Part shown: in pieces, positions 8,237 through 16,908 of the stretch | How positions within the stretch are numbered: position 1 is the stretch's first letter | Layout of the letters: each line of letters starts with the position of its first letter | Assembly: GCA_900548905.1 (NCBI GenBank) | Contig: URMK01000017.1 | Span: forward strand, 42,091 to 106,090 | From: an uncultured Lachnospiraceae bacterium | Lineage (GTDB): Bacteria; Bacillota; Clostridia; Lachnospirales; Lachnospiraceae | DNA: 64,000 nt | Reading direction: 5' to 3' | Translations under genes and position numbers: made by a program | The notes under the pieces: model-generated | Databases searched by the model: none | The model's input: only the letters and a program-made list of their open reading frames with translations | What the model was told of the DNA's origin: nothing

Positions 8237-9079
8237 GTGAACCCGGTAGAGAAGGATTTAACAGGACTTTTGACGGACAGAAGCTATGACGTTGGAATTG
8301 AGACGATTCGTAAGATACGCTTTCCCGCAAATTACAGATTTGACAGCCACGCCCATCCCCAGGTGGAGATCAATTATATTAATTCAGGCTGCTGCATGAT
8401 GGAGGTGGAGGATGTGATCGTGCCTTTGAAAAGGGGGAGCTGTATTGTTGTCAATCCCTGTAAAAAGCACCTGTTTATGGTGGACGTGAGCAAATCCTGT
8501 TCCATTACACAGTTGATCTATCAGGTTTCCCTTCCGGGAAAGATACCGGAAACGCTGGCCTGTTTCCGGTATGACCGGCCTTTTTATGTGTTTCAGGACT
8601 GTGAGGAATTATGCGGCCTGCTGGAGACAATCGGCCGGTATTACAAAAAAAGGCAGGAGGATGATTTCCGGAAGGCCCAGCTGGATTTTTCCATGCTGCA
8701 GCTGTATGCCATGCTGAGCCGTTATATGGAAAAGGAGCGGCTGCAGGCGGATATCCGACAGGGCAAGCTGGGAGAAGCCCTGGAACGGATCCGCAGCAGG
8801 CTGGAGGAAGATATTAACATAGAAGAGCTGGCAAAGGAGCTGGGGGTGAGTTCCCGTTACCTGCGCAAGGCCTTCGAAGAGCGCATCGGCATCAGCTGTT
8901 CCCATTATATTGCCATGCTCCGCATTGCCAGGGCGAAGGAGCTGTTAGGGGACTGGGAAAAAGGGATCACCCAGGTGGCGGCCCTCACCGGCTTTAACAG
9001 TCCCCAGTATTTCTGCCGTATGTTTAAAAAGTATACGGGGATGACACCGGTCGAGTACCGGAATACGGGGAAAGAGTGA
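8237..9079 (+). CDS. AraC-family transcriptional regulator (cupin sensor)
   Basis: This regulator has an N-terminal cupin-like sensor (FDSHAHPQVEINYINSGCCMMEVEDVIVPLKRGSCIVVNP) and a C-terminal double HTH (INIEELAKELGVSSRYLRKAFEERIGISCSHYI; ITQVAALTGFNSPQYFCRMFKKYTGMTPVEYR). The frame is open back to 8018 and ATGs exist at 8018 and 8105. GTG 8237 is preferred because it gives the usual length (about 280 residues) and because a TATAAT at 8056 lies inside the longer frame. The start remains uncertain, with only a weak GGAACGG site. The URO-D gene follows after 24 bases, so the two are co-transcribed and functionally linked. Confidence 0.8.
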   Translation: MNPVEKDLTGLLTDRSYDVGIETIRKIRFPANYRFDSHAHPQVEINYINSGCCMMEVEDVIVPLKRGSCIVVNPCKKHLFMVDVSKSCSITQLIYQVSLPGKIPETLACFRYDRPFYVFQDCEELCGLLETIGRYYKKRQEDDFRKAQLDFSMLQLYAMLSRYMEKERLQADIRQGKLGEALERIRSRLEEDINIEELAKELGVSSRYLRKAFEERIGISCSHYIAMLRIARAKELLGDWEKGITQVAALTGFNSPQYFCRMFKKYTGMTPVEYRNTGKE

Positions 9080-9103
9080 ACGGTTACGGGAAGGAGAAGG
9101 AAA

Positions 9104-10165
9104 ATGACAAACAGAGAGAATTTTTTATCGTTAATAAGGCGTACCGGTTATGAATGGGTTCCGGTGGAATTCAGCTTATGCCCTTACCTGGAAGAAAGGC
9201 TGTTAAAGGAAATGGGTGTGGAAGATTATCAGGAGTATTTCCGCTTTCCCTGGCGCATGGTGGAGGATATCAGGCTTCCCGGCCACGATGTACAGCAGTA
9301 CCGCAGATTTTATCAAAGGCCTCTCGCGGAAGGCGCGGATATCGATATCTGGGGAATCGGGCATGAAAAATCCCCCAACAGTATGCACATGACCTATATG
9401 CGCCATCCGCTGGAGGACGCAGAGGATACGCAGGATTTGCAGAAATATCCCTTCCCGGATTTTGCCCACGGGGAAAATGGTCACCAGAAGGAGCAGGTGG
9501 AAGCGATCAGGAAACGGGATCAAATCGCGGTGGGGAACATGCAGACGACCATTTGGGAAACGGCGTGGTATCTGAGAGGGATGGAAAACCTGTTCTGTGA
9601 TATGATGGCGGAAGAGGATACGGCGGAATTCCTCCTGGATAAGGTGCTGGAAATCTCCATGCTGCGGGCGCGCTCCTATGCCGAGGCCGGCGTGGATGTG
9701 ATCTATTTCGGGGACGATATCGGCATGCAGCATACGATCATGATGAGCGAAGAGCTGTACTGCCGGTGGCTGAAGCCAAGGCTTGCCAGGCTGGTGGAAA
9801 TGGTGAAGGGCATCAATCCGGATATCCTTGTTTTTTACCATTCCTGCGGCTTCATCGAGCCTTTTATCCCGCACCTGATCGAGGCGGGGATCGATGTGCT
9901 CAATCCCATCCAGAGTGAGTGTATGGATTTTAAGGCGATCTGCAGGCAATATGGCGGCCGGATTTCCTTCCACGGAACCATCGGAACCCAGACGGTAATG
10001 CCGCACGGGACGCCGGAAGAGGTGAAAAAAGCGGTCCGGGAGAATCTTGACGCGGCCGGGGAACGGGGAGGGCTTTTCGTGGCCCCCACCCATTTGCTGG
10101 AGCCGGAGGTTCCCCTGGAGAATATTTTTGCCTATGTGGAGGCCTGCAGAGACTACCGGAAATAA
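9104..10165 (+). CDS. Uroporphyrinogen-decarboxylase-family (MtaA/CmuA-like) protein
   Basis: A 353-residue TIM-barrel protein of the URO-D/cobalamin-methyltransferase superfamily. It keeps the HxC element (VFYHSCG; His246, Cys248) that binds zinc in MtaA-type methyltransferases. The third ligand position, usually a Cys in a GC-x-x-P context, reads PTHLLEPEVPLEN and may use His instead. The tetrapyrrole-specific Arg motif of true HemE at the N-terminus is not visible, so haem synthesis is unlikely. An AAGGAGAAGG site precedes the ATG. It is co-transcribed with the upstream AraC gene. A methyl-transfer reaction on a small molecule is the best guess. Confidence 0.8.
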   Translation: MTNRENFLSLIRRTGYEWVPVEFSLCPYLEERLLKEMGVEDYQEYFRFPWRMVEDIRLPGHDVQQYRRFYQRPLAEGADIDIWGIGHEKSPNSMHMTYMRHPLEDAEDTQDLQKYPFPDFAHGENGHQKEQVEAIRKRDQIAVGNMQTTIWETAWYLRGMENLFCDMMAEEDTAEFLLDKVLEISMLRARSYAEAGVDVIYFGDDIGMQHTIMMSEELYCRWLKPRLARLVEMVKGINPDILVFYHSCGFIEPFIPHLIEAGIDVLNPIQSECMDFKAICRQYGGRISFHGTIGTQTVMPHGTPEEVKKAVRENLDAAGERGGLFVAPTHLLEPEVPLENIFAYVEACRDYRK

Positions 10166-10204
10166 GCGGCAGCCCGCAGGGGCCGGTACCGGTAAGGGCG
10201 GCCT

Positions 10205-11125
10205 TCAGCAGCATTTTCTGGAAAAGGCACCGGGCGTGGTCCCGGTGTATTTTTTGAATACCCTGGAAAAATAATAAATATCATGGAAACCGCATTGTTC
10301 CGCCACCCTGGAAATCTGGCTGGTCCCGTCGGAGAGCAGCTGCCTGGCTTTGGAAATACGCAGTTCGTTCAGATAGGCCAGCATTGTTTTCCCGGTGGCC
10401 TTTTTAAAGAGCCGGTTGATATAGTCATAATTACAGCCATATTTCTGCTCAATGAGACTGCCGGTAATTTCATCCGCATAGCCGCTCTGGAAAAAAGTCA
10501 GGATATCATAAATAATCCTCGTGGAGCGGGCGGTGAGTGTGGCATCGCCCTCCAGCAGAAAGGATTCGGTAAGTTCACGGGACATGCCGAGCAGGAATTC
10601 CAGGAAAAGGCAGCCGGTATTCAGCTGGAAATGCTCCAGCTTGTTATAATGGGAACCCTTTACCTGTTCCAGCAGCTCCGTCAGATGCAGGATGGTGCCG
10701 GGCCGGCTGACATGCATATGCTTCGGCAGAAGGATCGGGGCGGCCGGCAGTTTCCGTATGGCGCATTCATCTGCCTGCAGGGAGGCAAACCGGCAGGCGA
10801 GCGCCTGGTTCTTTATGTCATCTGCGGACGCACGGCATTCTTCCAGCCGGTCATGATAGAAATGGATGTAAAAATAGGTACAGGCTGCCGCCCGGATCCC
10901 CCGGTGTTCCCGGCGTGGATCCAGCAGAAGCATGTCCCCGGAACCCAGTTGGTAATCTCTCTCCCCTTCTCTCAGATACATATCTCCGGAAAGAACGAAA
11001 TACAGGACAAATTCTTCCAGCTGCCGCCGGATATGTACGTGCGGCGGCTCTACATGTACCTTATTTGTAAATTTTACGATAGGCATACAGGTGCTGTCCA
11101 TTTTATAATAAAGAAGCTCTTCCAT
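10205..11125 (-). CDS. AraC-family transcriptional regulator
   Basis: A 306-residue regulator. The N-terminal cupin (HVEPPHVHIRRQLEEFVLYFVLSGDMYLREG...LGSGDMLLLDPRREHRG) is followed by a linker and a C-terminal AraC HTH pair (IEQKYGCNYDYINRLFKKATGKTMLAYLNELRISKARQLL; ISRVAEQCGFHDIYYFSRVFKKYTGTTPGAF). It is transcribed divergently from the agarase-like/GH2 operon, 218 bases away, and is the obvious candidate to control that operon. It converges on the URO-D gene upstream. Confidence 0.9.
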   Translation of the reverse strand: MEELLYYKMDSTCMPIVKFTNKVHVEPPHVHIRRQLEEFVLYFVLSGDMYLREGERDYQLGSGDMLLLDPRREHRGIRAAACTYFYIHFYHDRLEECRASADDIKNQALACRFASLQADECAIRKLPAAPILLPKHMHVSRPGTILHLTELLEQVKGSHYNKLEHFQLNTGCLFLEFLLGMSRELTESFLLEGDATLTARSTRIIYDILTFFQSGYADEITGSLIEQKYGCNYDYINRLFKKATGKTMLAYLNELRISKARQLLSDGTSQISRVAEQCGFHDIYYFSRVFKKYTGTTPGAFSRKCC

Positions 11126-11343
11126 CCCTTACTTTTCTCCTTACAAATGTATTACGGGCATATAGAGTATAACGCGGCCATGCGTCGGAGACAACGGTTT
11201 TGTATAAAAAAACAAGGTTTCCGCCATTGCTTTTCCCGTTCGTTTTTATATCATATAAATAGAAGGACATAAATTCCAAACAGCCGCCGGAGCAATGCAG
11301 GCGGGAGGAAAAGCCCGGGATACGGGCAGATGGGAGAAAGGGC

Positions 11344-13350
11344 ATGAATATTGATTTCAGACGGTCACAGGCGAGGGATGCAGGGATCCTGGAAGCGGAC
11401 GAAAAAGGCTGTACGGTGCTGCTGGGAGCCGGAGGAGGCGGGATATCCCTGCCGCAGGTAAATGAAGGGGAAGGACGTTACCTCACAGGGGATGTGGAGG
11501 TGTTGGAGGATCATTCCACGGCCATGATGTTCCGGTGTTTCCTGCCGGGGGAAGAAAAGGAGCGGTTGTTTATGCGTTTCGGCATCCTGCCCCGGTTTAA
11601 GACGAGAATCTGCCTGGATTTGGATTTGCTGGATAACCGGACCATATTTACCAACCGGACGCCGGGGACCCTGAAGCTTGTGGTACACGGCCAGCGTACC
11701 CGGCGAGAGGACGTGGAGAGGTTCGAACTGGGTATGGATGAAATGTACCATGGGGTAACGGTACGTTTGGAGAACTTTTCCCTCACGGATACCTTTCCGG
11801 AGGAATTCCCGGTGCCGAAGAAGAAAATGGTGGATGTATTCGGCCAGTGGAAGGGCGGTGAGTGGCCGGGAAAGATCCATTCTATAGAGGAATTGAAGGA
11901 AACGTACCATAGAATGGAAGGCGCAGCGGCCTATCCTTTCCCGGAATGGAATATCTGGGGCGGGGACAGTCGCCGGAAGCTGAAGGAAGGGACGGGCTAT
12001 TTTTCCACGTTTAAATCGGCTGACGGCAGATGGCACCTGACGGATCCGGAAGGATGCGATTATTTCTCCCTTGGCCCCTGCGGAACAAGGGCCGGGGAAT
12101 GGGGACGTATCGACAGCTTTGAAGACTGCTGCGACTGGCTTCCCCGGGAGGATTCCTCCTATGCGGAATTTTTGGAAGAGGGCAGCCGGAGAAGGACCGC
12201 CTATATGCCTGTGGATCACTATAAGATGGCTAACTTTTCAGGGATGAATCTGAAGAAGGTCTACGGCAGCGCATGGAAAGAAAAGTGGGAGGAGATTTCC
12301 TGCCATATCCTGATGGGCAGCGGGATCAATTCCCAGGGGAATTTCCCGGGGCTGGGGGTTGGCTGCGGGAACGGCAGACTGGCCTATGTCCGTGAGCTTC
12401 CCGGTTTCCCTGTCACGCAGACGCTGATTTTCAGGGATTTTCCCGATGTGCTGTCGCCGGAATACAGGGAACGATCGGAAGCCTATGCCAGGCAGCTGGA
12501 AGCGTGGAAAGAGGACCGGTGGCTGATCGGCTATTTCTTAAGGAACGAACCCGAATTTAATTTTGTGGAAAACCTGGCTATTGCGGATGAAGTGCTGAGA
12601 AATCCGGCACAGACCTTCTGCCGGAAGGGGCTGCTTGCTTTTCTGCAGGAAAAGTATACGTCTGTTGAAGCGTTGAACCGGGTATGGGGGACCGGTTTCT
12701 GCAGCTTCGGGGATCTGGAAAAACCGATACCGGACTGTTCCCGGCGTTATCCGGGTTCGGAAAAGGACATCCGTGAATTTTCAGGAAAGCTGATCACGGA
12801 ATATATCCGCATCCCCTCCCTGGCCTGCCGGGCGGTGGATCCGAACCATCTGAATCTGGGCCTGCGCTGGTCAAAGGCATACAATGGGGATATGATGAAG
12901 GGCTGGGAATATTTTGACGTCTTTTCCATCAACTGCTATGATTTTGATCCCACCAGGGACATGGATTTTGTGAAAAATGCGGGCGTGGATCTGCCCATCC
13001 TTCTGGGAGAGTTCCATTGCGGCGCCCTGGACAGAGGCCTGACTGCCACCGGCCTCAAGGGGGTTGCCGATCAGAAGGAGCGCGGTGTGATGTGGAGATA
13101 TTTTGTGGAAAAGGTGGCGGCACATCCTTATGGCGTGGCGGCCCACTGGTTCCAATATAACGATCAATTCTGCCTGGGGCGGTATGATGGGGAAAATTAC
13201 CAGATTGGCATGGTAGATGTATGTATGCAGCCTTATCCGGAACTGATGGAGGCGGTTTTTGAAACCTCACGGGTACTCTATGAGGTGAAAAACGGTGAAA
13301 AACAGCCATATGACAGAAAACCGAAGCCTGTCCCGATGATAGGTTATTGA
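11344..13350 (+). CDS. Clan-A glycoside hydrolase, agarase-like (GH50/GH42-type barrel)
   Basis: A 668-residue protein with no signal peptide. Residues about 1-190 are a beta-rich domain. Then FSTFKSADGRWHLTDPEGCDYFSLGPCG opens the catalytic barrel in the way of beta-agarase-type enzymes (x-W-x-L-x-D-P-x-G-x-x-F-x-S-L-G). LIGYFLRNEPEF gives the acid/base Glu after Asn, and PILLGEFHCGALDRG gives the nucleophile Glu. AHWFQYNDQFCLGRYDGENYQIGMVD closes the barrel. True agar activity is not implied; a beta-galactosidic or related exo-activity is likely. It lies 45 bases upstream of a GH2 gene in the same operon, opposite an AraC regulator. Confidence 0.75.
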   Translation: MNIDFRRSQARDAGILEADEKGCTVLLGAGGGGISLPQVNEGEGRYLTGDVEVLEDHSTAMMFRCFLPGEEKERLFMRFGILPRFKTRICLDLDLLDNRTIFTNRTPGTLKLVVHGQRTRREDVERFELGMDEMYHGVTVRLENFSLTDTFPEEFPVPKKKMVDVFGQWKGGEWPGKIHSIEELKETYHRMEGAAAYPFPEWNIWGGDSRRKLKEGTGYFSTFKSADGRWHLTDPEGCDYFSLGPCGTRAGEWGRIDSFEDCCDWLPREDSSYAEFLEEGSRRRTAYMPVDHYKMANFSGMNLKKVYGSAWKEKWEEISCHILMGSGINSQGNFPGLGVGCGNGRLAYVRELPGFPVTQTLIFRDFPDVLSPEYRERSEAYARQLEAWKEDRWLIGYFLRNEPEFNFVENLAIADEVLRNPAQTFCRKGLLAFLQEKYTSVEALNRVWGTGFCSFGDLEKPIPDCSRRYPGSEKDIREFSGKLITEYIRIPSLACRAVDPNHLNLGLRWSKAYNGDMMKGWEYFDVFSINCYDFDPTRDMDFVKNAGVDLPILLGEFHCGALDRGLTATGLKGVADQKERGVMWRYFVEKVAAHPYGVAAHWFQYNDQFCLGRYDGENYQIGMVDVCMQPYPELMEAVFETSRVLYEVKNGEKQPYDRKPKPVPMIGY

Positions 13351-13395
13351 TAACCCGGCGTCAGGATAAAGTATTCCTATAAACGAGGTATAAAA

Positions 13396-16300
13396 ATGGA
13401 TAAAAAACGTATTTGGCCCAGGCCGCAGATCATACCGCTGCCCCGGCGGACAATGGATATCGAAACACCGGTGCGCAGCCTGAATGAAGCAGCCTGGAAA
13501 ATATGCAGAAACCCCGGCGGGGAATTCTGGAGGGAGGAAGCGGAGGACGATCTTTGGGAAGATACCGTCATTCCCATGCAGCAGCGTGCCGGTGTCAAAG
13601 AATATGCCTATTCCTGTGAGTTGGAAATCCCCGACGGATGGGCGGGAAAACGGATTTTTCTGCGTTTTGACGGCGTGAACTGCCAAACCCGTGTATTTGT
13701 GGATGGAAATCCGGCGGGAGAGCATTACGGGGGATTTGTGAGCTGGGATTGTGAAATCACACAATTTACCGCTAACGGCGGTAGGCACCGGCTTGTGCTG
13801 GGCGTGACGGATGATCCCGGCGGAATCTGTCCGTTTCATTTCGGCGGGATCATACGTGATGTTTCCCTGGCGGTCCTTCCCCTGACATATCTGGGACGTC
13901 TGCACGGGGATGTCTCCTTTGATGAGGCATTCGTAAATGCAAATCTGACGGTTTATGCCACGCTGCGGGGAGGAGGCGGCCTGCTTTCCCTGTCCTTATG
14001 TGCGCCCCGGGGAGAAGAATTCCTGCTGGGGGAGGAGGAAGTGGAGGAGGGACAGGATTTCTCTGCAGTTTATGAGATAAAGGCCCCTGTGAAATGGGAC
14101 AGTGAGCATCCGAATCTGTATACGCTGACGGCCAGGGTGATGCAGGAAGGAAACTGTACGGAAATCACCTCCCGCCGCATTGGCTTCCGGCAGATAAAGA
14201 GGGAAGGCAGCCGTGTCTGGCTGAATGGGGACCTGCTGAAGCTGCGGGGGATTAACCGGCATGATATCCACCCGGTTACCGGCCGGGCTGTGACTCATGA
14301 GCTGGTGGAGAAGGATGTGCGTCTGTTCAAGGAAGCCAACATTAATTTTATCCGCACCAGCCACTATCCGCCGCGGCCTGATTTCCTGGATCTCTGCGAT
14401 GAATACGGTATTTATGTGGAAGATGAAACAGCGGTTGCATTTTTAGGACAGGAAATTGACTGCAGGGAAAATGATCCGGAGTTCACCCCAAAATTCATGA
14501 ATCAGTTTGCCGAGTTACTGGAACGGGACCGGTCCCACCCCAGTGTCATCCTCTGGTCGCTGGCAAATGAGAGCTTCTGGGGCAGGAATCTCGCTATGGA
14601 GAACGCCTATGCCCATCAGGAGGATCCCGGCCGTATGACTATTTTCAGCTATCCCATCACCCAACGGGAGGAGGATGACCGTGCGGATGTCTGGAGTATG
14701 CACTATGCGGCCTGGGAACAGGATCCCGCCGCCCTGGTGGACAGTTTTGACAGAAGCTGTCATGAGCCGGTGCCCTGGCCGGTGCTGCATGATGAATCCA
14801 CGCATATCCCCTGCTATGACCGTGCGGATCAGAGAAGGGATCCCGGGGTACGGGATTTCTGGGGAGAGACGATCCGCCGGTTCTGGGATAAACTGTGGTA
14901 CGCACCGGGTGTGCTTGGCTGTGCCATCTGGGCCGGTGTGGACGAGGTCTGGCAGGGAAGCGGACAGGGGCACCGGGGAGCGCCGTGGGGCATCCTTGAC
15001 GGATGGAGACGGAAAAAACCGGAGTTCTGGCATGTGCGTAAAGCCTATTCTCCGATCCGCCTGGAAGGAGATGCCAAACCCTGCGGGGATGTTCTCTGTG
15101 TTTCCATAGAAAACCGGTTTAACCATACCAATCTGCAGGAGGTGGACGTCACCTGGCGCTGCGGAGGGAAAGGCGGCAGCATGAAAGGGCCGGATCTGGC
15201 TCCGGGGGAGAAAGGCAGCCTGCTTATTCCAGTCCCATACAAAAAAGGAGATACGCTTACCCTGGCGTTTACCGATCCTTTCGGCAATATGGTGGAGGAT
15301 GCCTGCCGCCCTCTGGGGATACCGGTCCCCGGGCTGCCCGCATGCTGTGCTGGGGCGCCGTCCCTGCGGGAAGGGGAAAACAGCCTGATCGTGGAAGGGG
15401 ATGGGTTCCGGTTATATTTTTCAACGGAAACAGGACTGATTACCGCCGGTTATGCGCAAAAGGAACTGGTATTGACCGGCGGGCCGTACCTGCATCTGAC
15501 GGGGCTGGCCCTTGCCCCCTGGGAACCGGAGTCCTTCCGCTGGGAAACACGGCAGGACTGTGCGGCGGTTGCTATTGCCGGCAGTTACGGAAAGGTCCGG
15601 GTGCGGTTTGATCTGCGTATTGACAGAGCCGGCTACATGGAAACCCTGTATGAGGTATCGGATATGCCGTATGCAAGCCCGCGCAGGCTGGCTATGCGGG
15701 TGGGGGATGATACGGATTCCGGCGGCTATGAGGAAGTGGGAATCCGCTTTCTGGTGCCGGGAGAAATGGATACCCTTTCCTGGAACCGGAAGGGACTGTG
15801 GGATACTTACCCGGACTGGCATATCGGCCGGCTGCAGGGCAGTGCAGTAAAACATAATCCCCGGGCATGTACCGTCCCGGACGCCGCTCCCGGAGGGGAC
15901 TGGCAGTTGGAGGAACGGGATCCGGTCCTTTTTGGGCCCTGTGACATGGGACGTAGGGGAACCCGGGATTTTTCAGCAATGAAATCCCATATATACCGGG
16001 CTTCCATGGGTTACGGGAAAAGCGGGCAGGCTTTTACCATCCTTTCGGACGGAACGGATTCCGTCCGCGCCCGGCTGACCCATCAGGCGGATTATGTCAT
16101 AAAGAGAGAGGATCCCCGTGTGACGTTTTGCGGCAGCTGGCAGCTGCAAAGGACCGGATATCCCAGTATGGACGGGGCAGAGCTTTGGTCCGGCCGGAAG
16201 GGAGATACCTGTACCTGCCGTTTTTCGGGTACGGGCTGCGCCTGGATCGCCAGTTACGATATTCTGGGAGGAATGGCGGAGGTTATGGTGGACGGCATAC

Positions 16301-16656
16301 GGATGGAGGATTCCCTTTCCCTGGGTGTCAGGCTGCTGACGCCCGGAATTGCCCGTGGCTATGAATGGGATCCCGGCCGGCTGGTATATGCGGCGGAAGG
16401 GCTTCCTGACGGAGAGCATACCCTGACAATTACGGTAAAAGGCGAAAGGGCGCCGGGATCCATGGGCGCGTATGTTTTTGTGGATCACTTCCTTGTTTTC
16501 GGAAATGGGGATTACGGGGATACGCAGCTGATCATTGACAGTGAATTCAATTATCCCGAGCTTTCCTGGGGCTGCTATACCAAACCTCCCGTCCGGGTTT
16601 TATCAGGCTACTCACGCAGGGTTTATACGAAGCTGGGAAAGGAAGAGGAAAGCTGA
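13396..16656 (+). CDS. GH2 family glycoside hydrolase with long C-terminal extension
   Basis: A 1086-residue protein with no signal peptide. The order is: GH2 sugar-binding jelly roll (about 60-165), immunoglobulin-like domain (about 170-265), and TIM barrel from residue 266 (LKLRGINRHDIHP; NFIRTSHYPP). SLANE gives the acid/base Glu392. VLHDEST holds the likely nucleophile Glu467. The barrel ends near WHVRKAYSPI. The last 400 residues include a beta-sandwich typical of carbohydrate-binding modules (FSGTGCAWIASYD ... VMVDG; GEHTLTITVKG; VFVDHFLV). Beta-galactosidase is the default family activity, but the linkage is unknown. A strong terminator follows, ending the two-gene operon. Confidence 0.85.
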   Translation: MDKKRIWPRPQIIPLPRRTMDIETPVRSLNEAAWKICRNPGGEFWREEAEDDLWEDTVIPMQQRAGVKEYAYSCELEIPDGWAGKRIFLRFDGVNCQTRVFVDGNPAGEHYGGFVSWDCEITQFTANGGRHRLVLGVTDDPGGICPFHFGGIIRDVSLAVLPLTYLGRLHGDVSFDEAFVNANLTVYATLRGGGGLLSLSLCAPRGEEFLLGEEEVEEGQDFSAVYEIKAPVKWDSEHPNLYTLTARVMQEGNCTEITSRRIGFRQIKREGSRVWLNGDLLKLRGINRHDIHPVTGRAVTHELVEKDVRLFKEANINFIRTSHYPPRPDFLDLCDEYGIYVEDETAVAFLGQEIDCRENDPEFTPKFMNQFAELLERDRSHPSVILWSLANESFWGRNLAMENAYAHQEDPGRMTIFSYPITQREEDDRADVWSMHYAAWEQDPAALVDSFDRSCHEPVPWPVLHDESTHIPCYDRADQRRDPGVRDFWGETIRRFWDKLWYAPGVLGCAIWAGVDEVWQGSGQGHRGAPWGILDGWRRKKPEFWHVRKAYSPIRLEGDAKPCGDVLCVSIENRFNHTNLQEVDVTWRCGGKGGSMKGPDLAPGEKGSLLIPVPYKKGDTLTLAFTDPFGNMVEDACRPLGIPVPGLPACCAGAPSLREGENSLIVEGDGFRLYFSTETGLITAGYAQKELVLTGGPYLHLTGLALAPWEPESFRWETRQDCAAVAIAGSYGKVRVRFDLRIDRAGYMETLYEVSDMPYASPRRLAMRVGDDTDSGGYEEVGIRFLVPGEMDTLSWNRKGLWDTYPDWHIGRLQGSAVKHNPRACTVPDAAPGGDWQLEERDPVLFGPCDMGRRGTRDFSAMKSHIYRASMGYGKSGQAFTILSDGTDSVRARLTHQADYVIKREDPRVTFCGSWQLQRTGYPSMDGAELWSGRKGDTCTCRFSGTGCAWIASYDILGGMAEVMVDGIRMEDSLSLGVRLLTPGIARGYEWDPGRLVYAAEGLPDGEHTLTITVKGERAPGSMGAYVFVDHFLVFGNGDYGDTQLIIDSEFNYPELSWGCYTKPPVRVLSGYSRRVYTKLGKEEES

Positions 16657-16700
16657 TCCGGACAGGCCTGCATGGCTCAAAGGAAAACAGGAGATATAAA

Positions 16701-16746
16701 GGCACCGTTTTGGGGAGGATATCCGTTCCCGGAACGGTGTCTTTTT
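16701..16746 (+). terminator. Rho-independent terminator after the GH2 operon
   Basis: A 16-base-pair stem with a few G-T pairs (arms 16701-16716 and 16726-16741) is followed directly by TTTTTC. It separates the hydrolase operon from the URO-D/COG0523/radical SAM operon. Confidence 0.85.
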
Positions 16747-16908
16747 CAGGCTTGACGGTAAATTTATAGTCCCTGTGCTCTTTTAAAAGAAATGCATGAA
16801 AAGAACGAACACAGATAAAAAATACAAATTTTCTTTAAATCTTACCAGTTTTTTTCTATGGGGAAAGGTATAGTAATCAAAACGGGAAACTAATTGGAGG
16901 GAAAACGA

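Noticed and set aside
16747..16895. Possible cobalamin riboswitch before the URO-D/COG0523/radical SAM operon
   Set aside because: About 150 bases are available, but no B12-box-like GCCACTG element or matching fold was found.
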